Of a stretch of 64,000 nt of DNA, positions 20,667-31,841 are shown one piece after another. The notes beneath the pieces were generated by a model. It did no database searches. It saw only the letters and a list, made by a program, of their open reading frames with translations, and had not been told where the DNA came from. Positions within the stretch are counted from its first letter, which is position 1, and every line of letters begins with the position of its first letter. The DNA lies in the NCBI GenBank assembly GCA_029721435.1, contig CM056574.1:76737501-76801500 (forward strand). Reading direction: 5' to 3'. Source of the DNA: Gymnothorax reevesii (Eukaryota; Chordata; Actinopteri; Anguilliformes; Muraenidae). The translations under genes and the position numbers were made by a program.

Positions 20667-22049
20667 TCATTCTGTCTCCTTCCCTGCCTCAAAAACAAGC
20701 CTATGAATATTAAATTTCACCTCAGCTTTCTTGGCTGATGAAAGCCTTCTAAGTGAGGGAAGGAGGCTCAAAAAATAGAGTTTGTCCTCATCTGCTGAGG
20801 AGAGTGACAATGGTGGAGGGGTCTGACGAGCTGTTTGCTCCTCTAGAGATTCTATCAGCCGTTGTTCAAAGGGGCTCATCGAATGGCTGCGCCTCTTTCT
20901 CTGAGGAGCCCCAGGCATGGGAGTTTGCTGGAGCTGTTCATCAGCCCTTCCACTCTCCACTACCGGCTGCTCCAGTGGAGCTGCTCCTGACTGCAGGGTC
21001 AGCTCAGACACTGGCCCTGGCTCTGCTTCTGAAGCTGCTCCTAGCTGGTCTAGTTCCTCTGCTGCCTGGTGTTGGACTGATGCTGGGTGCTCTGGCTGTG
21101 GCTCTGGCACAGCAGGAGGGGCAGTATGCCGAATCAGGTTTGTAGATGTGGACCTGCCTTCCACAAATGGGGCCAGAAACCCCATCACGGCCATGTACTT
21201 CCAGGGCCGGTGTGATGAGGCCCCTGCCCCACTCCTGTTCCTGTCCTCATTTTTTTCCTTTTTGAAGGTGTTTCTTAAGCTCTTCCACCTAGTGCGGCAC
21301 AATTCCTCTTATAGACAGGAAAGAAATGTATAAATAACGTGCCAATTACCTTACAGTAAGCCTACTTGGTAGGCTTGGTAGCCAAAAACAAACAAAAAAT
21401 CCTGCATTAAAATGCATCAAGGAACTAATCTTTACTATCAAAAACTTAATCTTGTTTTCTGCTCTTTTCAACTCAAATAACTAACAAATAATCGGACATC
21501 TCATTTGGCCGTTGCAGACAATCTGAATGCATTATGTACATTCATCATGTAATAAAAATTGACATTCCATAACACTGATTTTGAGATAAAGGCTGTTTAA
21601 GGCACTAACCAATGGAACTAACAGGTGAATGACTCAAATGTTTGGACATCAAATTGAACAAACCACAGTGAAAAGCCCAAAGTGTAATGAAATGCACATT
21701 TTTACTTGATACGTTCACTTATACATCAAACATGGGACCTAAGGCCGATGGTCATATTATGTATCGTAAAATGGTGTAGGTAGTTTGCTAATTTTCCTAC
21801 GCAGCACTTATCTGGGCCTGAAAAAACGCGATTTTACTGAGCGCCGGGTCTCAGTAATTTGAGCAGCACAATACCGTATTTTATTTCATTTTTAACTGTG
21901 ATCAAATGCTCAAACCCACCAGAGACACCAACAATCTCTGCCACCTTCCTCCATGCGCTGTTGCGTTTCTCAGTGTCCCTGTAACAAGGCAGGGAACCGT
22001 CAAATAAAACAGGAAAAGAGGACACGACAATAATAAGCTTTTCCTCCAT
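20667..22049 (-). CDS. MADF-BESS domain protein, two exons, intact
   Basis: Exon 1 is 22049-21920 (ATG at 22047-22049) and exon 2 is 21307-20667. The donor is G|GTGGGT and the acceptor is TATAAG before AGGAATTG. Joining restores one frame of 256 codons plus stop and completes a MADF domain across the junction: LIIVVSSFPVLFDGSLPCYR, then W-RKVAEIVGVS|EE-LCRTRWKSLRNTFKKEK, then PWKYMAVMGFLAPFV, about residues 4-90. A Pro/Glu/Ala-rich low-complexity linker follows. A C-terminal BESS motif (DEDKLYFLSLLPSLRRLSSA..., residues 216-256) completes the protein. MADF domains bind DNA (Myb/SANT-like) and BESS motifs mediate protein contacts. Such proteins are either domesticated regulators or the accessory protein of PIF/Harbinger transposons. 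No Harbinger nuclease or matching terminal repeats were found within 3 kb. It lies on the same strand as the DSCAM-family exon, possibly as a nested gene. Confidence 0.75.
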
Positions 22050-22230
22050 TGTGTTCCTGAATCACTTGCAATAAGCGGAACCATTATTTCATAGCCCACG
22101 TTCCTGGAAGACAACGTACACACTGCCTTCAACCACTTGATTGGATATACGCATTCCGTTTGCCGTACTTGTTGCAATGCCCATGCCCTCTGGGTGATGT
22201 TCCCTCATGGCCCAGGAATTTTGCCGATTT

Positions 22231-22350
22231 GGGGTGCATTTCACGAAATCACAGATGCAAACTAACATATTTGGAGTCAGTGACTGTGAATGGAGGAACT
22301 GTGTAAGTTGCTAACTTAGTTAGCAACCACGCTATTGGGAAACGCACCCC
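22231..22350. mobile_element. short inverted-repeat element (MITE-like), about 120 bp
   Basis: GGGGTGCATTTCACGAAA at the left is inverted imperfectly at the right (TTGGGAAACGCACCCC). A further dyad CTAACTTAGTTAG lies inside. GGGGTGCGTTTCCC ends are common in fish Harbinger-type MITEs (recollection). No clean target duplication was seen. Confidence 0.45.
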
Positions 22351-23076
22351 TGAATAAATTTTACAACACTGTCCTAGCAGCATGTTGATTCCTAGCTGCA
22401 AATTCCAACAGCATTGCGCTGATTAGAGTTCTTAAAATCGTTCTGGCAAGTAAAAAGCCGAAAAAAGTGGAGGTTTGATACGTAATTGTTTCCCTTTCTC
22501 CGAATCCCATCTCCCATTTCAGCATTTTTAACATTTAAAACAGAAACATCTTCCTGTTGCACCCTATGAAACATCGGCGCAGAAGGACCTCACTTCGTAA
22601 GCCTAGCCATCATGTACCGTTTTATGAGCTACTCAAGGTCTGCAGTCCCAAAAATAAACAAATAATCATAAATTTGAATGAAGTAATTCATCGCATGACT
22701 TACGTTTTTTAATTCAATCAGCTATCTTTAATGAATGTACCTTGTCACTGTCGCCAAGATTAACATCCAGGCGGCAGGCTAATCCCATAAAAGGCATAAA
22801 ATAATGAGAGCCTGATAATAATCGTTCCCTTTGGACTTATCATCAGCATTCTTAAACTGCTCCGAAACTGGAGATTGTATTTTCATCTTTTACTGTGCGT
22901 ACGTGAAAGCCATTCTCAGTCTTTTGGTAACGAGTGCATTATCTCAAACATAAGCTGACGCTATACTTGTCACGATGACTGTGCCCTCTGAGCGGTATGG
23001 AGCCTTTAGGTTCAAGGACGTTAAAAAGCAAGATTTGGAGTGTGCATGCTCTTTGCAGACTATGTTGGGCAGAAGA
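22351..23076. other. non-coding; holds one copy of a short repeat
   Basis: A block near 22432-22465 (CTTAAAATCGTTCTGGCAAG, then TAAAAAGCCG) recurs with few changes near 23518-23556. The two copies bracket the THAP relic. Confidence 0.4.
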
Positions 23077-23245
23077 TGCACAAATTGTATTGAAAAGGTT
23101 GGGAATTATAGGCTCTTTCACTTTCCCCATGGCAATTTACAGCGTGGATTTGGACTATGAACAGGAATATTTTTGGTTCAGGAACATAGAGTGTGCAGCG
23201 CACATTTTGTGCCTGGATGGCGAGATAAAAAATTCTGTATTCAAC
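23077..23245 (+). pseudogene. THAP-type zinc finger relic
   Basis: In one frame: CTNCIEKVGNYRLFHFPHGN, a stop at 23158-23160, then LVQEHRVCSAHFVPGWRDKK. The C-x2-C, FHFP, and C-x2-HF spacing is that of a THAP domain (C2CH finger found in P-element and Kolobok transposases and in host THAP proteins). The AVPxYC-type start is not recognisable. One stop in a short region suggests a decayed exon. Confidence 0.4.
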
Positions 23246-25789
23246 CTACGCCTATATCAATTGATGTTTGGGTACCCAGAGAAATATTAGGATATGTAAA
23301 CACGTCAAGCATATGTCCAGTTAAGGAAATTTACAGTTTAGTTTCAAGTGCTGTTATTTGTATCAGTACCATGTCGTTAACGGCGGTTGTCATGTCACTG
23401 ATGACACACCAGATTGCAAGGGCAGGCACAGCAAATGCATTCCCGATATTAAATATTAATGTTAAATTCATAACCCCATTCTCACAGACCCCATAAAACA
23501 TATTGGCGCCCCCCTTTTAAAATCATTCTGGCAAATAAAAAGCCGGAAAAAGGTTGGATCCAAAATTCTTTTCCCCGTGATGACACAGCTAGACTAAGCT
23601 CTGTTATTTTTCTCCTACAAACTGAAAGCATTGACTTCTTCAGCGCAACAGAGACTTGAGAGACTATATCAGCAAGATACTGTCAAGGTAAGTCCTAGAC
23701 GTTATTTTCAGCACTGAAGAAAATTCGAAATCAAATGTGCTGCATTAAGTCAAACAGTAATGACATGACCTTGTATATTACATGTGTACCTGCGCACTTG
23801 TTAAGAGGAGATTAGGATCATGTGTGCTTGCCAGTTGTTTTGAACAATGCGAATTCGAATACTGTAGCCATTCGCTGACTTATGGTCTGGGACCCAATCA
23901 TAGTGCTGTTAATTACATTATTTCACGTTTGCAAAACTAACTGGCAAACAAATTCAACTTTGTTGGCTTTATATAGCATGTAATAATGAAATCAAAATCA
24001 CAAGGAGACCAAATGATTATTGCCAGCAACGAAATGAAAACCACACCTACACTTAGCTTTGAGGGGCTACGTTCTAAAATGTAAGCCCCTCAGAGCTGAC
24101 CTAGACTGTAAACATCATATGGCACAAACATTCCCCCATTGGCTTGATATTTGTTTGCGCGGAGTTTAATATCTACTTAACGTCGTATATAGCCTATAGG
24201 ATTAAACAAAGCCAGTCCCTTTTCAAAATGTGGATGCAAAAACTGCACACTGCAACAACAATAACAGCTTGAAACAACAACTGATCAAATAATTCTTATT
24301 CGATTAGTTTAATGGAGGAGACAAGCGCCTGTCAGTTTGTTAGTGAGACAGATATTTTTGTCACGGAAATATTCAGTAAAATCAGGATTTATCCATCAAG
24401 AAAGTTTTGTCAGTCAGCACTTCATACACGCTCTCTCTCGTAGTTATGGTTAAGCGGTGGGGAGTAATTATGCATTTAAAAATTTGCTACAGAAGTCGGA
24501 CCTGGAGCAAAAAAAATAAAAAATCACGCAGTACATCAGTGTTCAGTAATATTATGTTTCGTGATCATAAAAAGTTTTTAAACTACCTTGACGCTCGCAC
24601 TCCGCAACTGTTTCGAGTTTGGAGCGTCAAAAAGAGGACCAGGCTTTTTTCTGCGGCTGCTGTTGGAAAATGAATTTATCGTATCAGTGGTTAAATATCA
24701 ATATTATTTTATCATTATTTGTTCATGGTTTTTCTTTACATGATGACAGGTGAGGCTCTGCCTCCCCCATCACAGGAAAAATGCAATACATAACAGAAAT
24801 ACAAAGTGTCATGTTTCATTTTTTGTTCTTCGTATTTAACACTGTAATTTCCGAGTTTCCTTGAAGGGCTCAGCTATGTGACGTCTCGGACCGCGAGCTG
24901 CATTTCTGAAATTGTCTGTCTTTCTGTGTCCATCTTGGACATTTTAGACGGCAGTTTTTTTTAACTGTTAATACATTCAAACTTTGAGCTGGTTCATGTT
25001 TAACTCTTTTTCAATCATTCTTTAATTTTTTCTTTTTTCAGCTTTCTTTCAGTTTTTTAATAAACATTCAAGTATTCTACATAATTTAAATATCATTATA
25101 TTTTCATGGCAGCTATTCAGTGTGGTGTCAGCAAACATTCAAATCATTCAGGCTTTATTGCATTCAAGACAGCATTGCAGTGTGGCTTCAGCTTTCAGCA
25201 TTCACACCCGCAATTTCTTCAGAAATTGCTTTTCTAGTTATTCTTATTATTCTTCCATAATCCTATAGTAACTAACTACTCCTACACCGCTTGTCCCACA
25301 TACAAAAGAAATACGTCAAAACATGCAGAATAATGGGATCTCGTGTGCTATGATTTTTCGTGTCCAAAAGTCTAACGGTGTCCACACAATTCCCAAACAA
25401 GGGACAAAAATTTCCCATTGGAATGAATGGGAGAGGGTAGAGTGGGGTGATGTCACAGCTCGAGTGGGAGTTGAGAGCAGACAGAATGAAAAAGTTCTTC
25501 TCTATTGCCCTAACTTCCATTACTTTTAAATACCTCTTCATGAAATTTCACAAAAATGTCGGAAAATTTGTTCTTCATACAGCAGTATCATTTCTGTAGC
25601 AGTGAAGTACTTAGTCTTGGCTCAGGGAACAGTCAAAGAGAAGTTGAACATGCCTCCTGTCCTATCTCTTCCATTCAACAATTGCCCAAAAAATTTTGGG
25701 AAAATGGCAAACGGCCAGAGTTTTAGATTGCAGTAATTCTAAAAATATATCACTCAGAGAAATAAAACAAGCACTAACGCTGCGGGTAT
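23246..25789. other. non-coding; small hairpin and a repeat-like stretch
   Basis: TGAGGGGCT (24060-24068) and AGCCCCTCA (24084-24092) form a hairpin. 25230-25690 is written in the style of the later non-coding elements ('CATTGGAATGAATGGGAGAG', 'CATGAAATTTCACAAAAATG'). No gene is supported. Confidence 0.35.
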
Positions 25790-25920
25790 GTCTCGCCCCG
25801 GCTGCCCCCGAAAACCTTAACCAAAAACTTTAACCTTGGTTAACGTTTTTGTGGACGGACGCCGACGCCGCAGATGGAAAAAGCGGCGCCTATGTCTCGC
25901 AAATCCCTTCGGGGCGAGAC
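25790..25920. repeat. compact inverted-repeat element, GTCTCGCCCCG ... CGGGGCGAGAC
   Basis: GTCTCGCCCCG at 25790-25800 and its exact complement CGGGGCGAGAC at 25910-25920 bracket 109 bases. The inner right part can also fold alone (GTCTCGC 25894-25900 with GCGAGAC 25914-25920, CTTC in the loop). A GACGGACGCCGACGCCG phrase lies inside. Terminal layout recalls the hairpin-headed families further right. Confidence 0.55.
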
Positions 25921-26389
25921 AAAAAGACAAGTCTCGTGCCTTGATTGCTGTGGTTACATTGATGACGGGATTAACGGTTTTTTTGAGGTGTGCGCGAGAA
26001 AGAATTTCTTTGGCTGAGTGACTCAGCCATTGCCATTGTGCCACGTGTCTGTGCAAGCCTATGTTTCACTCGTAATAGGACACCAGCCCTGATTGGCTAA
26101 CTGCTCAGCTCAGTTCCCTCGGACATGTTTCGGTTAGAAGAGGGGTGTCTTCAGAAAGCGGCTTTCAAATAGCACGCGGTTTGGATGACGCTCTACGCTG
26201 GGCACGGCGCAGACTGTGCTGAGCAGCTTTCAGATTGGGCGCCGAGTAGGGTGCATGCATGCGCGTTGTGCACGTATGTGGCGCTGGTTGCTATGCGACC
26301 AATACAGATGCTAGGAAGTTGTTCGTTCTAGCGCACTTTTTCTCTGGCGGACAATACAGCAGCTTCAGATGCACGTACAGTGCATGTAC

Positions 26390-26610
26390 AGTCACAGTCA
26401 AAGGACAGCTCTTGGAATAGTTCTTCTGAGGAGGAGGAGGATAACACCAGCAGCAGCCAGAAGTGTGTGGGTACATGAAATTCTCATGGTAAGATAGCAG
26501 TTTGGGGAGTTTAATCTCATTCAGAAGCTGCAGCTCCACGACGACCGCTTCCAGGTCTATTTCAGGCTGAGCAGGGAGCAGTTTACAACTGTGGTGGTCT
26601 TTAATTGCAG
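26390..26610 (+). pseudogene. Harbinger nuclease N-terminal fragment
   Basis: The frame reads FGEFNLIQKLQLHDDRFQVY, then FRLSREQFTTVV (26503-26598). This matches the conserved start of PIF/Harbinger transposases, GEYH.L...L..D...F..YFRM....F..L. An acidic, serine-rich stretch (EEEEDNTSSSQKC) precedes it in the same region. In-frame stops interrupt it and the catalytic DDE part is absent. It faces a MADF fragment on the opposite strand, the two-gene content expected of a Harbinger transposon. Confidence 0.5.
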
Positions 26611-26702
26611 GAGAAAAGAATAAAATCGTCTATTGTGGAGATGAAAAACATATTTGTTAGCCTCATAGTCATACTTTGGCCAAATTGAGATATCTGCCTA
26701 AA

Positions 26703-26911
26703 GGGCCATCCACATCAGGAAAGATAACTACAACGATAACAAAAAAGATATAGTTTTAAAAATCGTTCCAACTCTGTAGATGGGGAAGTCCATGTACGAA
26801 TTGGGATATTTCTCTCCATGCCTGGTATTTTTTAATGAGATCCCGGTAGATGTTGAGCCTCGTGTCCCACAGCTCTGCATGCGGAGAGACCGCCACAATG
26901 ATGCTCTCCAT
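26703..26911 (-). pseudogene. MADF-domain fragment of a Harbinger accessory gene, with one element end
   Basis: ATG at 26909-26911 (minus) opens MESIIVAVSPHAELWDTRLN, then IYRDLIKKYQAWREISQF, the first half of a MADF domain. The frame then runs into non-coding sequence and stops near 26756. Just beyond is GGGCCATCCACATCAGGAAA at 26703, then GATAACTACAACGATAAC, which looks like a Harbinger-type terminus. The other terminus was not found. Confidence 0.45.
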
Positions 26912-26979
26912 TTGTGCTCTGCTTTTCTGACAAAATCCGCCAATTTTTTCAGATTCCAATATTCTCTCCTATTGGACGC

Positions 26980-27115
26980 GCCGACTTGGGCACAGCGCCC
27001 TATCCGGCGGCGGCGCCAGCCTCTCGCTGCGCCCTCTTCGGCGCAGAGCGGTTCGCCCTCGCGCCCCGCGATCAAGGCTGCGGCGGCCCAGATCTGCGGC
27101 GAGCGCGTGCTATGT
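26980..27115. other. small GC- and CpG-rich patch
   Basis: About 135 bases rich in CG dinucleotides (GGCGGCGGCGCC, GCGCCCCGCGATC) in an otherwise AT-rich region, upstream of the MADF fragment's ATG on the minus strand. It could be the remains of a CpG-rich promoter. Confidence 0.35.
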
Positions 27116-27805
27116 GAAATCGGCTGAATAACGAATAGGAACGAGCCAGAGATTTTGCGGTTAGGGCAATTATTGGAGCTTATTCTCCAGGCTGCCTATT
27201 TTTACTGGCAAGTCTAAGCTAATGCACCACTATTTTAAAGCGTTGCTTTCTGTGTCAAATGATCAAGCGCAACGAAACGTTCGCTGGAAGTGCCACGTTT
27301 AAAAGAGAAACATGCTCATGATTGTGCTAATGCATTGTTTGCATTATACCTTAAATGGAAGTGCTGTTTAGTAAATCTACTTCCTGTCTATCCGCAATGT
27401 TTATTCCCAAACTTTACGTCTTCACTGATTACAATACAGACTCGCTTTGTCAATGGCTCCAGATTGCCAGCGTTACCATTAAGATAAGCCAATATTTGAG
27501 GAATTCTCGCTCAGATAACGTTTTCCAATCGGTCTGAAAGAGCTCACTGTCCATCGACCGCCTCTGCTTGCAGAGGAGCTGTCATCGCTTTAAGCTCTTT
27601 TAGTGGCGCGTCAGCAAACGCCGACATGCATTTAGTTAAATTTAATCAAATCAATACTTGAAATATTTTCAATCATTCACAACTCTGTCTCATATTGTAT
27701 GTTCTATTATGGTTTTCATGGTGCGAGTTCGTACTTGCGAATGGCCTTTCTTCTTATTTTTTTAAACATACGTTCCGATCCGATCCGTGTGCGCAGATGT
27801 TGATG
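27116..27805. other. no feature recognised
   Basis: AT-rich spacer before the repeat array; open frames here are short and resemble nothing. Confidence 0.4.
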
Positions 27806-28394
27806 ACAGCGGAACCCGTAGGGCTGAAACCCTATTGTTTTTGCTTTTTATTATTATTATTTTTTTATTATTATTATTATTATTATTAGGGGTTCAAGCC
27901 CATAGGGCTGAAACATTATTGTTTTTGTGTTTTTTTTGGGGGGTTCAAGCCCGCAGAGCTGAAACCCTATTGTTTTTGCTTTTTATTTTTATTATTTTTT
28001 TTTACTATTATTCTTATTATTATTATTAGGGGTTCAAGCCCGTAGGGCTGAAACCCTATTGTTTTCGCTTTTTATTATTATTATTTTTATTATTAGGGGT
28101 TCAAGCCCATAGGGCTGAAACCTAATTGTTTTTGTGTTTTTTTGGGGGTTCTAGCCCGCAGAGCTGAAACCCTATTATTTTTGCTTTTTATTTTTTAAAT
28201 TTTTTTACTTTTATTCTTATTATTATTATAAGGGGTTCAAGCCCGTAGGGCTGAAACCCCATTGTTTTTGCTTTTTATTTTTATAATTATTATTATTAGG
28301 GGTTCAAGTCCGTAGGGCTTAAACCCTATTCTTTTCGCTTTTTATTAGGGGTTCAAGCCCGTAGAGCTGAAACCCTATTGTTTTCGAAACAAAA
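27806..28394 (+). repeat. array of nine solo element heads (GGTTCAAGCCC...GGGCTGAAACC)
   Basis: Nine copies of the 25-base imperfect hairpin begin near 27806 (truncated), 27891, 27942, 28031, 28097, 28147, 28233, 28301 and 28349. Each is followed by CTATTGTTTTTG, a short CTTTTTA tract and a T/TTA microsatellite of varying length, then the next head. Bodies and tails are absent between them. The same head occurs once more at 49413, directly after a tail whose inverted repeat matches it. Confidence 0.85.
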
Positions 28395-30207
28395 GGGGCC
28401 AACGGCTCCTGGCAACGAAGTTGCGAGGAACCTATTGTTTTTCTAGAGATTATTATTATACTTCCGCGGCTTTGCGACCCGCTTTGAGGCCTTTCCCGCG
28501 GTGCGAGCCCCACCACATTTGGCACAGACCTCAAGCCTGGCAAAACTCAACATTTTCTGGAGTGACTGGGCGTGGGCGTGGTCAGGGGGCTCAATAGCGC
28601 CCCCAAACGTAGGGCCGTTTTTGGGCATATTTCGTCGGAGGTGCACAAAATTCGGTGACATCATAGGTCCTCTAAGTACGATGTCATGAGATTTAAAAAC
28701 ATTTTTTTTGCCCAACAGGAAGTCAGTCGTGGACCGTTTTCTGCGGAAATTTTCAATATACGATTGCAGTTTTGAGGCCTTTAGGATGTGCAAAAACCTA
28801 CGAAACTTTGCACATATGTGTGAATCCCAATGCAATTTCATATATATCACAGCTGGCGACTTGCGTGGCAGATCAGCTCTGTAGCACCCCCTAATGCATT
28901 TTATGATATTACAGATGGAGGATAGCTTTTAGGCGCATGATACGTGGCACATATGTTGTAAGGTACGGTACTTGATTTATGAGGGGGGTTGTGGGCACGA
29001 GCGTGGTAAATTGGCTGAATGGCGCCCCCTAGGCACTGCCAATAGTGTTTCAATGAAGCAGCCCCCGTATACCGTTTCACTTACAAGTATGAAAATCGCC
29101 AGTCACCTGTAAGGGGTCAAGACGTACAAAAAGGCCTCTTGGAGCAATATCGTAAAACAAACAGGAAGTCAGCCATTTTGAATTTTATGGTCATGTTGGG
29201 GCAATTTGCAGGTGTCGTATTTTAAGAAACTCCTCCTAGACATTTAATGCGATAGACTTCAAATTCGGTTTGTGCCTTCATAAGACCTGTGCGAGCAAAA
29301 GTTTCGTAAGACGTGTACTACAGTTTTAGGGCGTGGCCGTGGGGGCGTGGCAAACTTTGATGTTTGCCATAAGACATATGTTGTTATAACTCGGCCATAC
29401 ATAATCGTATCCGCCCGAAACTTCCTACATATGATGACAGTCGCACCCTGAAGATGTCTGAATGTCAACATTTGTTAGAAGTCAAAGCGCCACCTGCTGG
29501 CGACAGGAAATGGCATGTTTTACGGCTTTGATGTGCACTTCCAAGATATGAATGCAGATTTCTTAGACGGTTCATCATATCCTCTTCAAAATTGGGGATA
29601 TTAGCCTTAAGGCCTTGCAGATGGAGTGCTGCGAATATTGTGCCCTTTTGTCAAACAGCGCGGCCGTGGCGGCCCATCAAATTTTAGGTGGCGCCGTGAT
29701 AGAGGAAGTGATAGAGGAAGTGGATGAAAAAAAATTCCCATACTGCAACCCATACTGTGTTTCGAAGTCCGTCACTCTAAATTTATCAATATATATATAT
29801 ACAGTCATAACATAATAATATTTCCAAAAGTTTAAATTCAAATTCTACCAAACTTGGTAATAATATTCCCTGTGTTGTGTTGATGAAGTGTACTAAACGG
29901 CGTTTGATCCCGTCAAATGGTTCATGAGATATGATGTAAAGATGACAGTGAGTGCTGCAGCAGCAGTCATTGTGTAATTTGAGCTGCTTGGTCTCAAGGC
30001 AGGTAGGGTAGGGGCATGTTTGGCATGTCAAAATGGTATAGCGCCCTCCAGAAAATTTTTGCACTCCCCTCAGGAAACCAAATTTTACGCAGTCCCGCAG
30101 TGTCCAATGGCTCTGAATGGACACCTGCACCCATCAAGATCTTGCCGCCACCCCAACGTACACGAGGGGTACGAGGGCCCTTTCAACGCTGCTTGCAGCT
30201 TTAATTA
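28395..30207 (+). repeat. hairpin-ended non-coding element, family C
   Basis: The head contains GCAACGAAGTTGC (28412-28424) followed by GAGGAACCTATTGTTTTT. The body (28450-30030) has CAGGAAGTCAGCCATTTTG, ACTCCTCCTAGA and GCGCCACCTGCTGG motifs. The last 170 bases are homologous to the family A tail and end in the hairpin GCTGCTTGCAGC (30188-30199) plus TTTAATTA. Head and tail do not carry the same inverted repeat, so C looks chimeric: its own head with an A-type tail. No coding frame is conserved. Confidence 0.7.
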
Positions 30208-30312
30208 GGGGGCCAAGCCTGAGGGGCTTGGGTCACGCGTATGCACACATACGCGTTTCCCAGGACCAGCGGTGCTGGAAACCCTATTGTTTTTGTTCGG
30301 ATTTTGATTATT

Positions 30313-30346
<34 letters not shown>

Positions 30347-31841
30347 AAGTTATTTTTATTTTTCCGTTGGTAAAAGTGGTGCTGCAGCCTAAACCGTGCA
30401 AGGGAGGGTGGTGCAATTTAGAGGGTTGGTCCAGAACCCTGCACTCACCTCAGACACCAAAATTCACATATGTTCGCTAGCAGGGGGCGCTGTAACTAAG
30501 GGCAACGCGTTTTGGGCTATAACTCCCAAACTGTACATCTCACATTCAAAAACTTAATATCTGCAGATTCCCTAAAAAAGCCCTGAATCACTTGGGCTTG
30601 GCCACGCCCATTTCCGCCGACAAAATTTTTTCGCAAAATCGCAAAAACTGGAAAACCTACTTTTTCGAACTCCTCCTTTGGGTTTTGTCGTATCCAAGTG
30701 AAATTTGGCAAGTACACTCTACCCTTTGACCTGATTTAAAGTTATCAAAGGAATTTTGTTCATTCAAAGTATACGCAAATTCTTAGCGAATAACATTTTC
30801 TAGCAAGTTATGCAAATGTTTGCATTGCTATATCTCGGTAAAAATAAAGGCTAACAACACCAAATCTGAGATCTTTAGTTGGAATGGGACTGTGAGGGAA
30901 TAAGCCAAATTTGGTTAATGTTGGCCACTAGGGGGCGCTGTAAAGGTGGGAAATTTATATCTCTTAAACGCCATGACTCATTTTCACCAAATTTGGTGGG
31001 TAGGATGCTGGGTCACTCCTGAGGCCAAGTTATGAAGTTCATTATGACTGGTCAAACTGGGCGTGGCTTATTACAAGATAAAAAACCAACTTTTATTTTA
31101 GCTCAAGTATTTGGCTGAGGGCTCCCAAAGTTACAGGATATATTTAGAATAGCAGACAGACCACCCATACCAAAAATTCTGTGTCACGTCCACTAGGTGG
31201 CGCTGTAACAGATGCAAATGCATTTTGGCTTGTAACTTCCACATTTTAAATCAAATCTTCATAAACTTTAAATCCACATATTCCCCAAATAGAGTCACAG
31301 CATGTGACATAGGCCCCACCCCCTCCCACCACATATTTTTTATTTTAAGTTACTAGACATTAAAAACATACTTTTGCGAACTCCTCCTAGTGTTTAAACT
31401 ATATCTGCACAAAACTTTACTGTCACAATCTTCAAACGTGCCTCATCAAAAGTTATCAAAAGAAATATGCTACTCTAAAAAATATGGTTCTTATAAATAA
31501 ACAATTTTTTTCTGCTAGCTAAAAAACACATATTGTTACATATTTGTGTCAAAGTCAAAGCTGTCAACATCAAACTCTTTTCACTCGCTGCAGAGGTCAA
31601 ACAGAGGCTCTGTGCCAAATTTGGCCCAAATTGGACGATAGGGGGCGCTATAAACAGAGAAACATCTGAAGACATGAAAGTTGATCAGATTTGCACGAAA
31701 TTTGGGGAGTATGATATTGAGTCAATCCACCGCCTGGTAACGAAATACAGCTATTTGCATTCCATGGGCTCGGCGAGACCTGGGGGCCGAGTCCCGTGGG
31801 TAGGCTTGGCCCCCTTTCATAACTGCTTGCAGTTCTAGTTA
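30208..31841 (+). repeat. hairpin-ended non-coding element, family B, copy 1 (complete)
   Basis: Starts GGGGGCCAAGCCT (30208-30220). The exact inverse AGGCTTGGCCCCC sits at 31802-31814, followed by the palindromic hairpin AACTGCTTGCAGTT (31821-31834) and CTAGTTA. The head also contains ACGCGTATG/CATACGCGT (30235-30243/30248-30256), a perfect 9-bp stem, then AAACCCTATTGTTTTTG and a TTA microsatellite (30305-30345). The body has four plus-strand AGGGGGCGCT or AGGTGGCGCT motifs and ACTCCTCCTAGTG. Confidence 0.85.

Noticed and set aside
20753..21333. Plus-strand frames of 130 and 138 codons
   Set aside because: They are the antisense shadow of exon 2 of the MADF-BESS gene, whose minus-strand frame contains recognised domains.
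26780..27127. 115-codon frames on both strands in the CpG-rich patch
   Set aside because: Only the short MADF half (from 26911 on minus) is recognisable; the rest is GC-rich chance reading.
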